This document shows positions 19,737 to 31,700 of a stretch of DNA of 64,000 nt, in pieces. The notes beneath the pieces were generated by a model that searched no databases, had not been told where the DNA came from, and worked only from the letters and a program-made list of their open reading frames with translations. Origin of the DNA: Ixodes scapularis. Lineage: Eukaryota > Arthropoda > Arachnida > Ixodida > Ixodidae. Position 1 is the stretch's first letter. Every line of letters starts with the position of its first letter. The DNA is taken from the NCBI RefSeq assembly GCF_016920785.2, contig NW_024609880.1:50492296-50556295 (forward strand). The letters are read 5' to 3'. Both the position numbers and the translations under genes were made by a program.

Positions 19737-22700
19737 CTTCGGGGAAAAAAAAAAAGAGCTTGGTTCGGGGCACAGCGTAAGACACTTTTTGGGTGGGAAC
19801 ACGGAGCGTGTCGAACGCCACTTTCCGCTCGGGACGTCTGCTTTGAGCATGCGACGGACGCTCGCGCGAACGCCGTGCCAGATATCTCTCTACTTCAACG
19901 TGTTCATAAAACTCTTCTTGCCGTCATTGAGGCACGAAATTAGAATCAATGACGAAGTTGAGTCTAAGCAACATGTGTAGCAGAAGTGTGAAATTCTTTA
20001 GGCTACCACAGGCCGCTAATCGAAGTGCCATCTGGTGGCAACCGAGACTAGGAGAGGACTTTATCTAGCAGCCGTGATGCAAGCAATGTCCAGACATGTA
20101 TATATTTTACACTGAAGTTCAAGGCCGAGGCCGTCGACAAATATGCAGAGTATGAGAGCCTCACTCACGTCGTCCGAGAAATACTGGTCGATGATCTCGT
20201 ACGCCAGCTTGTAGATTTCTTCGTTTTCGTGGTTTTGCAGGGACTCAATCTTGTCCAGGCCTGAAAGGAAGCACCGAGTACTGCTCAGTAAAACATCTCA
20301 ATGCTTTTTGACAAGGTGAAACAGAGGATTAAGTTCAGTAATGCTGCAGACATTCAGACTGACCACCCCACACCTCAAGAGGTTTTGTGTTTAGTTGTTT
20401 TACCTATATCCCATTCACCCCTAAGCTGAGACTGCAGTGGAAGCTACTTCCCCGTTGGACCAGTGATACGCCTCTCTTTCCCCATGTTATCACGCCACCG
20501 ACCATGCCCTCGCACGGAGAGCCGGGTCGGGTGGCAAGAGGGAGGCGGCTGATTGGTCCGGTGGGCACGTAGCTCCCACTGTGGTCTCAGCTTAAGAGTA
20601 AATGGAGTATATAGTAGTATACCTTTGCTTCATCATGAGGCACTATACAATGACAAAGGCATAACAATAGTCAACACCAAGACTGGAAGGATCCACAAAA
20701 TAAACAAAGACCACCTCACCCCATACAACACATGAAATCACCAAAGCTGTATGGAACATTGCTTGGGACAACACGCTCAAACCAGATGTGAAACAAACCC
20801 CCATGCTCCCTTGTTCGAAGGCCGTCTTTGATAAATGGCAGAGACCTCTCCTGAATAAGAGCACCAATCACCAAAAAACACAATTCTTCTCATTTCTTCC
20901 TTCTTTCACGAAGTTCAGGATTACGTGGCAACACCGTTCTGTCCGAGCGGGCTGGATCTTTTCAGCTACTGTTTTAGCACACGTCAAACTTGCGCACTGT
21001 GCGGCACTGCTCAACAGCGGCACATCTTTGCCTTTTACAGTACAGTCTAGCCCGGTTATAACGAACCCATTTATAGCGAAATAGCGGTTATAACGAAGGG
21101 ATATAGATTTCCCATTCCCATTTCTGCATTTTTAATGCAATTTGGGTTCAGTTATAACGAAGTAAATAAAACAGCCTCAGCCGATATAACGAAGACAAAT
21201 TTCGTGCCGAGCAGATAAAATACTTAGCAATCACAATACTTTTTGACCTTTTTTTTGCAAATTTTGAGTAAAAAACTACTCAAAATTCGGCTGCCGGCAG
21301 CCTCCGCAGCGTCGTCTGCTCTCTCTATCGTGTAGCTCCTATAAGATTGCTTCACCGCACCACCTCATGCGCCGCCGTGTCCTTGAAACTTTTCAAAACA
21401 AACAAGAAAGAAAAAAAAAATTTCTGACGACATCACTCTCATGCGGCCAATCGTCGTCTCTCTCTCTCTCTCCCTTTGCTGTCACGTGACGGGTACAGTC
21501 GCTGGAGCCGCCAGTTTAACTCGGAGTCGGCTGGGGTAGCTAACGCACAGTAGCGTCGTTCGTGTACTCGAGAGAGACACCCGTAACTCTCGCGCAAGGT
21601 GCAGGCGTCGTGCAATGCCAGCTCCAGAGTCGCATCGCTTGGAGTTTTGAACACACCGCGACACGGGCAAGGGTGCGCCGAGGCGCTCGTCGTTATCACA
21701 GTTATCATTTTTCTTCGTTCTCTGCTTTTTGTATCATACTGACCGCTTCGCTGCTTCTGCCATTCCGACTTCCCCCCGACAACTTTTGGACAACGGACTT
21801 ACATTAGTGTTAGAATTACACGGAAAAGACTCGGACTGCCCCTTGATTCTTCCGAATCACCGCTTTGTCGACCATGTCGAGTTCCGCGAGCCCCGGGACG
21901 TCGACGGGAAAAAGGAAAGTGCTGTCCCTGAAGCTGAAGCGCGCCATTTTGGATGAAGTCTGTAGGAACGTCAAGAAGAGCGATATCGCGCGAAAGTATG
22001 ATATCGCGCAGTCTACTTTGTCGACGATTATCAAGAACGCCGGCAAGATCGACGCCGTTCTGGATGGCGACGTTGGTGGCGGTGACCGAAAACGAATCCG
22101 AGGTGCCACCTACTCCGACGTAGAAGCGGCGCTTTTCAAGTGGTTCGTGGATATCCGTGCGAAGAACATCCCGCTGAGTGGACCACTCATGCTACAAAAA
22201 GCAAGGGATTTGGGCTTCGTTCTTCACCACGACGACTTCCAGCCAGGAACTGGATTGCTGCAGCGGTTCGAAGACAGGCACGACATAACGTGCAAGAACA
22301 TTGTCGGTGAGGCCGCGTCCGTTGACGATCCGTCACTCCAGAAGTGGATGGAAAAGAACCTGGACCGCATCCTTGCAACGTACGCCAACAAGGATATCTA
22401 TAACGCCGATGAAACCCGATTGTTTTTTCAGCTGCTAGCAGCGAAAACACTGGTGGCCAAGACTAACAAGTGTGTGGGAGGCAAGAATAGCAAGAACCGC
22501 ATTACGGTGCTCGTTTGTTCGAACGTGGACGGCTCGGACAAGCGCGATCTGCTGATCATAGGAAAGGCGAAGAAGCCACGGGGCTTCGCTAAGGTGCTGT
22601 CCATGCCGGTAGCGTACCGCGATAACAAGAAGGCCTGGATGACGCGAGACATCTTCACAAAGTGGATCACCGACTTCGACAAGGCGATGGACAAAAAGAA

Positions 22701-25700
22701 GCGCAAGGTGCTGCTTCTGTTGGACAACTGCAGCGCTCATCACGTGAATGCTCATCTGAGTGCTGTCGAGGTGCTGTTCCTGCCCCCGAACACGACCGCG
22801 AAGCTACAGCCGATGGACCAAGGGGTCATTGCGAACTTCAAAGTCCTCTACCGGCGCCGAGTGATCGAGCGCCTGCTGATTGACATCCGCACCGCCGTTG
22901 ACCCAGCCAGCCTGAAGGTCCCGTCTGAGAAGGCCATATTCTTTGCGAGCAGAGTCTGGAGGGACATTAAGCCACAGACCATCCTCCACTGCTTCCAGAA
23001 AGGTGGCTTTTCGAAGAGCAGCGGTGCTGACGAGAGTCCTGCCGAAAACGGAGCAGTAGCCGCTGATGGTGGCGCAGCAGCGACATGCTTGGGGCGGCTC
23101 TGGGAAACGGCAAGCAAGGTCGACCTCGTGCCTCCCGGCGTGGATCACATGGACTTTGCCTTTGCCGACGACGACATCGTCGCTACGGAGGACGTGTCCA
23201 CCGAGGACCTTGCCAAGAGTGTCTAACCGAAAGTGCCGATGACACTGCCTCCGACGACGATTGTGATGACGGTCGCATTTCGCAGCCAGTGACCTCGGGA
23301 GCAGCCGTTGCTGCGGTCGACGTGATTCTAATGTACTTCGGGGGTTCCGATCCGAGCTTTGATCTGCAGTTTGACAAGTTTGAGGCCGCGATCGTTAAAC
23401 GCTCGCTCGCGAACAGCGTGCAGGGGACCCTAGATGGCTTCTTGCAGAAGGAATAAACACGTTCCCCCAGGTGAACAATTTTTTTTTTTTTCTCTTTAGT
23501 TTGGATATAACGAAATAGTGGATATAGCGAAGTGATTTTCAATTCCCGCCGACTTAGTTATAAACGGGCTAGACTGTAATCCCTCATTTTAAAAGTCAAT
23601 GGGATGGCAAAAAAATTCTATATAAGCGGTACTTCGATAAAAGCGAGACAGCCAAAATAACAACACTGCAAAACACTCCAATCATATATTTAATCAAACA
23701 AACCTTGGTTATGGACAACTCGTGGTAGCTTTACCGAGTTAAAAAATAATTAAGTGGAGTTCAGTTCTCCTCAAACTGCTCCAGGCATCGCAAGAACACT
23801 GTCACTGCCGCCACACTCCACTTTGTTTCGAAACAGCCCTAGGATGTTTCCCATCTCCGCAGTCGTCGGTGTTTCCCAAGGTACCTCTCAGACGTCGCTT
23901 TGTGTTCACCCTGGCCGCACGCAAGGTCTACGATCGCAGCATCCGTGGCAGGAGCAACAACGGAAACGTCCACATCAACAAGCACGAACGAATCAAAGCT
24001 ATCCTCGGAGGCTTCACCAACACATTTGCACACACGCCTGTAGAGATTATTGCAGCTCTAGGAATCGCCGGCTCGGCGAGCATCCTCGCAAGAGAAAATC
24101 CGACGTGCGCAAAGCAGTTGGCAATCTTTTTTCGGGTCGCGGAACCACTTCTTTCTGCATGAGAAATTTTTTAATTCGTCCAGTATGCCTTGCTTGTTTT
24201 GCAATATGGTGGATAGTTTCGTACAGCCAATGCCGGAATGTCAAATTCTTTGACTATTTCAGACTTGGGATGGCCACTTTTCTGAACCTCACAGATCTTA
24301 GCGACTTTCGGTAAACACCCCCACTCTCCCGTACGACAAACGTGTACGACGCAAGCGGAACATGGGCGCTGCTCCCGCGGCTCCCTGGACGCATTGGTGC
24401 GTCGGCATCGGAAGCGATGCTCCGCGCTCTGCCCTCCATCGCCCGTTTGCTCAGTTTTCTCGTTTGCTATTTTCCCAGTTTGCCATTTTCCTCGGTGAAG
24501 AAGGGAGAGGGAGGGAACGCAAGGGTCTCCGTGCGCCTTCGTCTAGGATTGCATTCTTTCGGCACCTCTGCCTTCGTAATAAGCGCATGCGGCCGCCGAT
24601 ACACTTAGAATAGTCAAGTCTAAAATGCGTGCGTTTCGGACTGGACCACATTGAACTTCAATAAAAGCGACAAATTCGAAAAAAGTGATTTTGTTATAAT
24701 GAGGGATTACTATACTTAAAGCATGAAAGACCATTTCAGCTTATATTGGACACAATAGTATGCACACTCAAGGCAAGGAAATGAGCAAACACGCGCAAGC
24801 CGGCGGGGTGCGCGCGTGTGCTCACCCCCGCACTCCTCGATGCTGCTGGCGATGGAGTAGAACTGTGTGCCGGCAATCTTGAGGATGTTGTTGAGGCCGT
24901 CCAGCACCACCTGTACCACCTGGGGGTCCCTGACCGTGAGGAGGTTGCAAAGGGGGGCCACCACGCCCTGCTCCACCAGGTACGACACCTGGGCCTTGGT
25001 GCCACTGATGGTCAGGTTCGAGATGGCCCAGGCAGCCTCCTTCTGCGTCTGGAACTCGCCCTGCAGGCACACGCAAAGGGGAGAGGCACTCGCATTCCCA
25101 AGGAACATGCGCAGACTCGGCAGAAACCCGTCACACTCCCACTCTTACATTCGCCGTTGTTTTACCAACTGTCAGGGAAAATCTGTCGACATATCTAATG
25201 AAACGAATCCATTCCTGCGGTCCTGCAATCCTTGCATACTGCAATTTTAGCATACTGTAGTCTCAGCATATTCCAATCCTAGAGTACTATGACTGCATCA
25301 TACTCAAATCCCACCATACTGTGGTCCTAGAAAATTGACTTACAGACTATGACACCAGTATACTGTGGTATAGACATGCTGCGTCCTGCGATTCTAGAAT
25401 ACTGTGATCCTAGCAATAATGGGTGCAGTGATGTGATTGGCCTAAGCCATTTTGGAGCACCTTTTGGAGCAGCCAAAACGGTGTTTTGGAGCAGCAAATG
25501 TGGCCTTTGCAGCAACCAAAACAGTGTTTTTGGAGCAGCAAAAGTGTTTTTCGAGCAGTTAAGCCAGTAAGTTTGCAGCAGTAAAAGTGGCTTTTGGAGC
25601 AGATATCCTTAGAAAATAAAAATATTTGTTTTAAGTGCTGTACAACCGAAGGGCACTTTGTGTTGTGTTGTGTTTTGATGTGGCGTGTTGTGACGGAACT

Positions 25701-28700
25701 CGCTGCTTGTGTTTTTGCTGATGAGACATCCCACAAGTGTACAGTGATGTAGGCATTGCCGAGCAATTCCGAAAAACCGCTTGCCACCGGTTTATTGGTT
25801 CCCAACGTGCCAGATTTCCCTCAAAAGTAAGGAAAAGTAAAACAATGGATTGCAAGTGTCCCGGCTGGTGCCTCTGTCGCGCCATCATGTTCGTATGCAT
25901 GTGAGGGCAACTTCGGCAGGCTTGCACTTTCGCGTGCTTCGTCGTGCGAGCGGAGACAATGGGTTGCTTGATCAAAACAAAAAAAAAACTGATCCCCAAA
26001 ACTGCATAAAAATGTAGCTGTCAAACATAAAAAAAAAAAACTTTAGCGCACGTGCTCGCCAGGCCGGCAAACGAAATACAAACTAAACATAAAAAAAAAG
26101 AACCTGAGTTATTGGTACAAGACCACGCGAGCCAGGGTCAAAAAGTTCTTGGAGCGCTTTGTGCAACCACTGAACTCGAGACAAAGAAACACCCTGTGAG
26201 AGTTCAGCGTGCAGCCATTGCCTTCTTTGCTAGCTCACTTCTCTTCATCAACTTTCTTTCGCGGCAGATTTTTCCCGTACCGGGGTCCCTCTCGAAAGGA
26301 AGCCCACCGAGAGAAACCTAGGTAATCAATACTTCGACACAGCAGTCTTTAAGTTAAAGAGGGATTTTCGTAGTAACGTATGATTTAAACAAGAATAGGA
26401 ATGTTCATGAACATGCGGCGGTACTTAGTTTCATTTTAGAAAGCGACATATCTGCAGCGACATGGGGATGGCAACACCCGACATCACGCGACCACGGTGA
26501 CTGGAAGGCAGGGACCAAATATAGTTTTCCCGCGGCTATTGCTTTCAGAAGCGAGTGCTTCAGCTCACAAAGTAACTCCTGCCGTGCAAAAACGTGGTTT
26601 TGTTTCACAGCATGACGGCGTGGCTGGTAACTGGCACGCTAGCGTCGGAGCGTCCGCACACACTATCATTAAAAACAAAATAAAAGACGTGAGACGACGA
26701 GAGCGCAAGACGCGAGATAACTATGCAAAACCGGAGGGACAATTGATGCTGGGGTACTTTGTGTCAGGCGGCCGCTTGCGCCACATGGCACACTCGTGCT
26801 CAATTACTCAGTTTAGTTTAGGTTTTGAAAGGCGATTGAAATTGGGTTTTTGGCGCAGGCTTGGCGCAGATTACCCATATTTTGGCAAAACGTAGCAGGA
26901 CGTAGCAGGGTTAGCCCCTTGGCACAGTTTGGAGCAACTGGCGCAGCAATCACATCACAGTGAGTGTCAGTTAGCAGCCAGTTCTCTCGTGGGTCGAAGC
27001 ACAAACAACAAGTCGGCTGAAATTTTCCACGATTCCTTTCTAACGAATCTCAGCTATGGCGCCTTCGAAACCAAGGTAGACAATGCTCTGCACACTCTAA
27101 AGAAACCACGCATGCATGGAAACAACGAATTTCAAAAGAATACACCGACCTTGGTTGTCTTCCAGTACGATACGACATCAATTTAACGCATGTTGAGGGC
27201 TTGCTAAAATCCTCCCCGCACTTGCAGAATTTTCCTCTTGAACGAAGATCAAACTTCTTAATTATGGCCTCTCACATCTCCATTCGCAGCCTGAATCGTC
27301 GGCATTACTATTGGAGCTCCCTTCAAGAATGGAAACTGCCCAAGGGTGAGACCCTTACCTTGCTGAGGTGGTGGATGATCATTGGAATGAGTGCTGCATC
27401 AATGACCGCCTGGACTTGCTGGTGGTTCCCTGCCGTGATGTTGGACAAGAACCAGACTGCCTCCTGAAGTTAGAAAGAGCAAGCCGGCACTTTCAGCAAT
27501 GACAGCCACAAAGTCGACCATGTTTTCGTCTCAAAGCTTTACCACACACAATAAGGCTCAACAAAAAAAGAAAAAAAAAAAAAAAAAAGATAAAATTGCT
27601 TTAGTGTACATCCCCATTCAAGATGGCCGTTCCTTTCAGTGAAGGTTGAATCTGGCAAAAGAAAGAACTGCCAGGTTTTTTAGAAACTGATTATTCAGTT
27701 CTACTAAAGACTGCCTTCCCTCCAAATCATACATTAAGTGTCTAGTTTGAAGATGAACAAAACAAAACATACTGAGAAAAAAAAAAGCTAAAAGAGATTG
27801 TGTTTTTCCTACCGCATATTGTGACAATAAATAAAAAAAAGTAGTCGACCCAAATGCCAGCACTCCAATAGAAGATCCCTGTGCTCAAACACATTCCATA
27901 CGTCCTCTTGTCTCCTAAGCACCATTCCCGTAAAAAAGCAAAAAAAAACAAAAACAAGAGAACATTTTACAATTGCAAATTGCCTCACCGAGCCATGCTC
28001 AATGCCGGCAAGGGTCAGATACAGACAGGAGTGGGATGCTCTAACCCAGACAGAGGGGAGCCACCATTCCCGGACTCCTGGCAGATCCCAACCTGAGCGC
28101 AAGCGATGCCTCCGGCAACGAGGGCAGGCAATCAAAACGGTTCTCTGATCACGGGAAGACGTCCCCACGTTGCCCTAGTTCAAGCGTTTCCATGAAAAAA
28201 GGAACGGGGACGATCCTCAGATGCACCTCCGCCTCTGCCATTGCGGGCAGACCTCCCGCACGAAGCCGTGAGCAACGATGCGCTCTAAGTAGGGAAGGAA
28301 ATCCCCAGGAGTCTTTTTCGTCATTCCCCAGCACGCCGGGATCAAAGCACAAGCCCCTAGGTTAAAACCAGCCTGCGAGATGAGTGTGTGAAGACTCTAA
28401 AGAAGCAAAAGATCCCCCAAGAACCGAAATCGCCTCAAGTATCGCAAAAAACAATTGAGTGGATAATGGAAAAGCAGAATCATTTACATCCTTCTGTATG
28501 TAGGTTTGTGTAAATACTGAAGGAATAACAGGAAAGCAGGATCACTTAATATATTGGTCACCTTTTTCTATGTAGGCCTGTTCTCAATGTAACACCCAAT
28601 CCTTTTTTTTTTTTTTAACATTGCATAATATATTTTTCATGTAACAAATAGTGTTCCTCAATTTTCGTCCCTAAAACACACTTTTCTTGACGTAAAATGA

Positions 28701-31700
28701 AGAACTGTAACATTTCTTCTCTCATCCGAAATTTGTAATTTGATCCTAACTTGGTCAAATTCAAAATCCAGTGAACATGTTGGCACTCGCACATCCCAAT
28801 GGAAAAGGGCAAACCAAAAGGATAAGTGTGAGTTCCACTACCTGCAGTTCCCGCTCACCTTGTTGATCTTCTCCTTGGGGTGTGTGAGCAGCGCGGGGAA
28901 GTGAGTGAGGGCGTCGCAGTTTAGGACCACTTGCGTCTGCTCGTCTGTGCCTGTCACAATGTTGCCCACCGCCCTCAACGCTGCCGTCTGAAAAGCAAAC
29001 CCAAGTGCACGGGTCTCTTGTCATCCCTGCACGCTCCAAATCTTAGAGAAACAAGCCCCCCCACAAGCGCAAACATTTCTCAGGTGCACTAAACAAGAAA
29101 TATAAATAACCAACAATGTTAAAAAAAAAAAAGTTTGCAGAGTAATTATTTGCTCCCAATCAATTTTAGAGGCAAATTAAAATTACATAAACTGTAATTT
29201 CCACTATACAATTCACTTTTTTTTTAAATCTTTCTGTTGGTATGTTTTATGTTGTACAGCGACTTATATGCAGCTGTTTTATAAGTATGGACCTCAACCC
29301 CTTGAGACGCATGGCAATTTTGACTGCAGCTTGGGAGGCGCGCCTATTGATGCGTCGTTCTTCAGCTGGTCTTGGGGAGCATGTCTTTAAACGCTCCCTT
29401 TTCATTGCGCAGGAGGAAGCACTGTCTATCCCCAAACATCAGAAATAATTTTTCTTTAGAAACCGATGCATAGATGGCAGCACAAAAAAAGTTTGACGAG
29501 ATACATGTGGTACCAAGAGATATTGGCAAAATGGGGGCAGGGAAAACGTCCCAGTTTGCCAATATTTTTTGGTCATGGAGGTCCCCAGTTAAAAGGGGTT
29601 AGCTGTGCAAGACGTAGGCCACACTGACATCTACGACAAAAGAAAAATGGCAGAACACCTGCCGGTGGCTTACTCTTCCAGCGGTCCGAAGATAGTTCGA
29701 AGCGTGGTGGCGTATACTCTTTCTCGCTAGTTGCACAATGCAGTGGAGGCCACAGGTAGAAGAGTGAGAAAAGCTGCTTTTGTATGAATTTTGAGTGACG
29801 GGCGAATCTCCGAAGGGGTGAAAACCAACAGGGAGGGGGTGCACCAAGCGGGTTGGGGTATGAGGGGAGTTCCCCTTTCCCCTCTTCTCCAGCTGCATGG
29901 GTCATGTTCTTGCCCCTGTACCTTTGGTAGTGTTGCAAGCAACTAGTGAGAGTACAAGTCTGTGATTGCAGGAACTCCACATGCCATACTTAGCTGCCCT
30001 ACGGAGCTACAATTTCCCGGTGTATAAGTCGCAGTTTTCTTCAAATATTTTTCTTGGTGTGTCTTATACAACGATGCAACTTATACGCCTTTCTTTTTAA
30101 TTCATGGTGCGACGCCACTTTTTTATGCGCCGCGCGCCATCTTTCGTAGAGCACCGTAACTGTGTAGCCATAGGCGGTGTTGCACCCTCCAGGGGGCACT
30201 GCTGTCGCCGCACTCTTCCACACTTTTCATAACCGACTCTAAACCGAGAAATTTTATGGTTTCCCCGAAGCGGCTCAATGTGGATAGGCAAGACAGTGAA
30301 AATAAAGCTTTTACAGCATGTTATTGACATTGCGCCTAATTCAGCCCTGGTTCCGTATTCTTTTTCTTCAGTCCACTAACACTGAAAGGTAAGTGGGCTG
30401 GTATACACGCATTGCAGAATACTTTCTCACATCTTTTTTAGTTTCCGCTTGATGAGCAGTTTCTTTTGTGCCATGCTCCAGCTGTGTTGCTAGATGTAAA
30501 AGGAAGGATTGTGCTCAGCCAATTTTTTAGAGGTACCGAAAAAAGTATGTAAAAATTTATCTTTCTGCCTGCGCTTCGATGCTCGCGTCATGTCCAGGAC
30601 TTGGCCTAGGCTAGGCCTAGTAGTCCAAGGATTGGTTCACGAGTGTCTAGCTCTCAACTGCCCCCGCCAGACAGCACCTCGCTATGGGCGTTTCTCGCAA
30701 GTCGAAACGTCAAAGTCGCGTGTCAACCGGTATGTGCAATCTAGCTGATTGTGTGAAACTCCAATTTTGTGATACCAATTCGCGTAAACTAAAAGACTCA
30801 TCGCGTGACCCGTGCTAAAATCTGCAACTCATACAAAGGTGCAACTTGCATACCAACTTTCCCACAAGCACGACTCAATGTACGGATGGGCGACTTACAC
30901 AAGGGTGTAAGTCGCAGAAAATATGGTATGTGCAACTTACGCAAAAAAGCAACTTATAAACAAACTTTTGTTTTTCAAAAACTATGTTTACAGGTGGGCG
31001 CAGCCTTTACAACAGTGAGACTTATTCACGATGAGAACTATACTAAGGGGGCGCCACTGAGCAGCACACGAATCTCATGCAAAAACCAGAATGTGAGGAT
31101 ACCGGTTTTGTTTACAACACGCGTGCCATAGCGGTACGGCGCAACTGCTTGCTTTCGGACGTTAATGTTCTCTCAGCGGCGACACAACTAATGCGACTGA
31201 AAAAGGTATAAGTTTTCATTCAGATCCGAGAGAAAAAAAACCGGAGAAGTAGAGATTGTACTAAAACGGGGCAAAAACGTGACGGCGAACACGGTGGTGT
31301 GTTCGAACCCCTCATCAGATGCTTTCATAATAAATTATGTCGTATTTTGCATTATGTTTCACTTTTCTTCGTAAGTGCCTGTTTTGTTCTCCCTCCGGAT
31401 TCCACTGGCAGGACTTGGCGCCAAAGATAATCCGATAATCCGCCTTTCTTTTTTCCCCCATACCCAAATTTCTTTCTTGTGTCGTCCGAGTCACCTGTCG
31501 CGCTTCAAAGTTGAAAGAATGAACAGTCCTTTTTATGATGTCCGATACTAAGGAACACTCCTGTATCTGCTCAATAAATCGGGTCCCGAGGATCCAACAT
31601 TCAAACAAGTCTAGCCTTTCTTACGGTGCAATAGCTGCGACGTAGTGCTGTGATTGAGAAAGAAAAAAAACTGACCTAAGCTGGATATTAGATTCCTAAT

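Larger units (their letters stand above)
21043..23576 (+). mobile_element. Tigger-type DNA transposon with TA target duplication
   Basis: The ends are CAGTCTAGCCCGGTTATAAC and (complement) CAGTCTAGCCCGTTTATAAC, flanked by TA at 21041-21042 and 23577-23578. Subterminal repeats of TATAACGAA/TATAGCGAA occur at both ends. The element is 2534 bp and carries one nearly intact transposase gene. It is inserted in importin intron 10, in the opposite sense to the gene. Confidence 0.95.
21038..24712 (-). mobile_element. Older pogo-like element, interrupted by the Tigger
   Basis: Its left end reads CAGTA, then the Tigger, then ATCCCTCATTTTAAAAG. Its right end is AATGAGGGATTACTA. Removing the Tigger and one TA restores CAGTAATCCCTCATT, the inverse of the right end apart from one base. 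TA flanks both sides (21036-21037, 24713-24714). Own sequence amounts to about 1.1 kb, so it is a deleted copy. Its transposase remnant lies on the minus strand. Confidence 0.8.
25061..27358 (-). other. Importin alpha intron 9, with tandem low-complexity repeats
   Basis: At 25225-25420 degenerate units like CATACTGTAGTCCTAG recur. At 25440-25600 TTTTGGAGCAGCAAAAGTG units recur. At 26845-26965 a repeat with GGCGCAG, GTAGCAGGGTTA and GGCGCAGCAATCACATCA is shared with 35540-35645. No genes were found. Confidence 0.5.

Noticed and set aside
21560..21860. Second gene upstream of the Tigger transposase
   Set aside because: The region lies between the element's end and its ATG. The frames are short and without motifs; it is probably the Tigger 5' UTR.
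22428..23148. Open frames antisense to the Tigger transposase
   Set aside because: They are shadows of the GC-rich coding strand; the sense frame has clear catalytic motifs.
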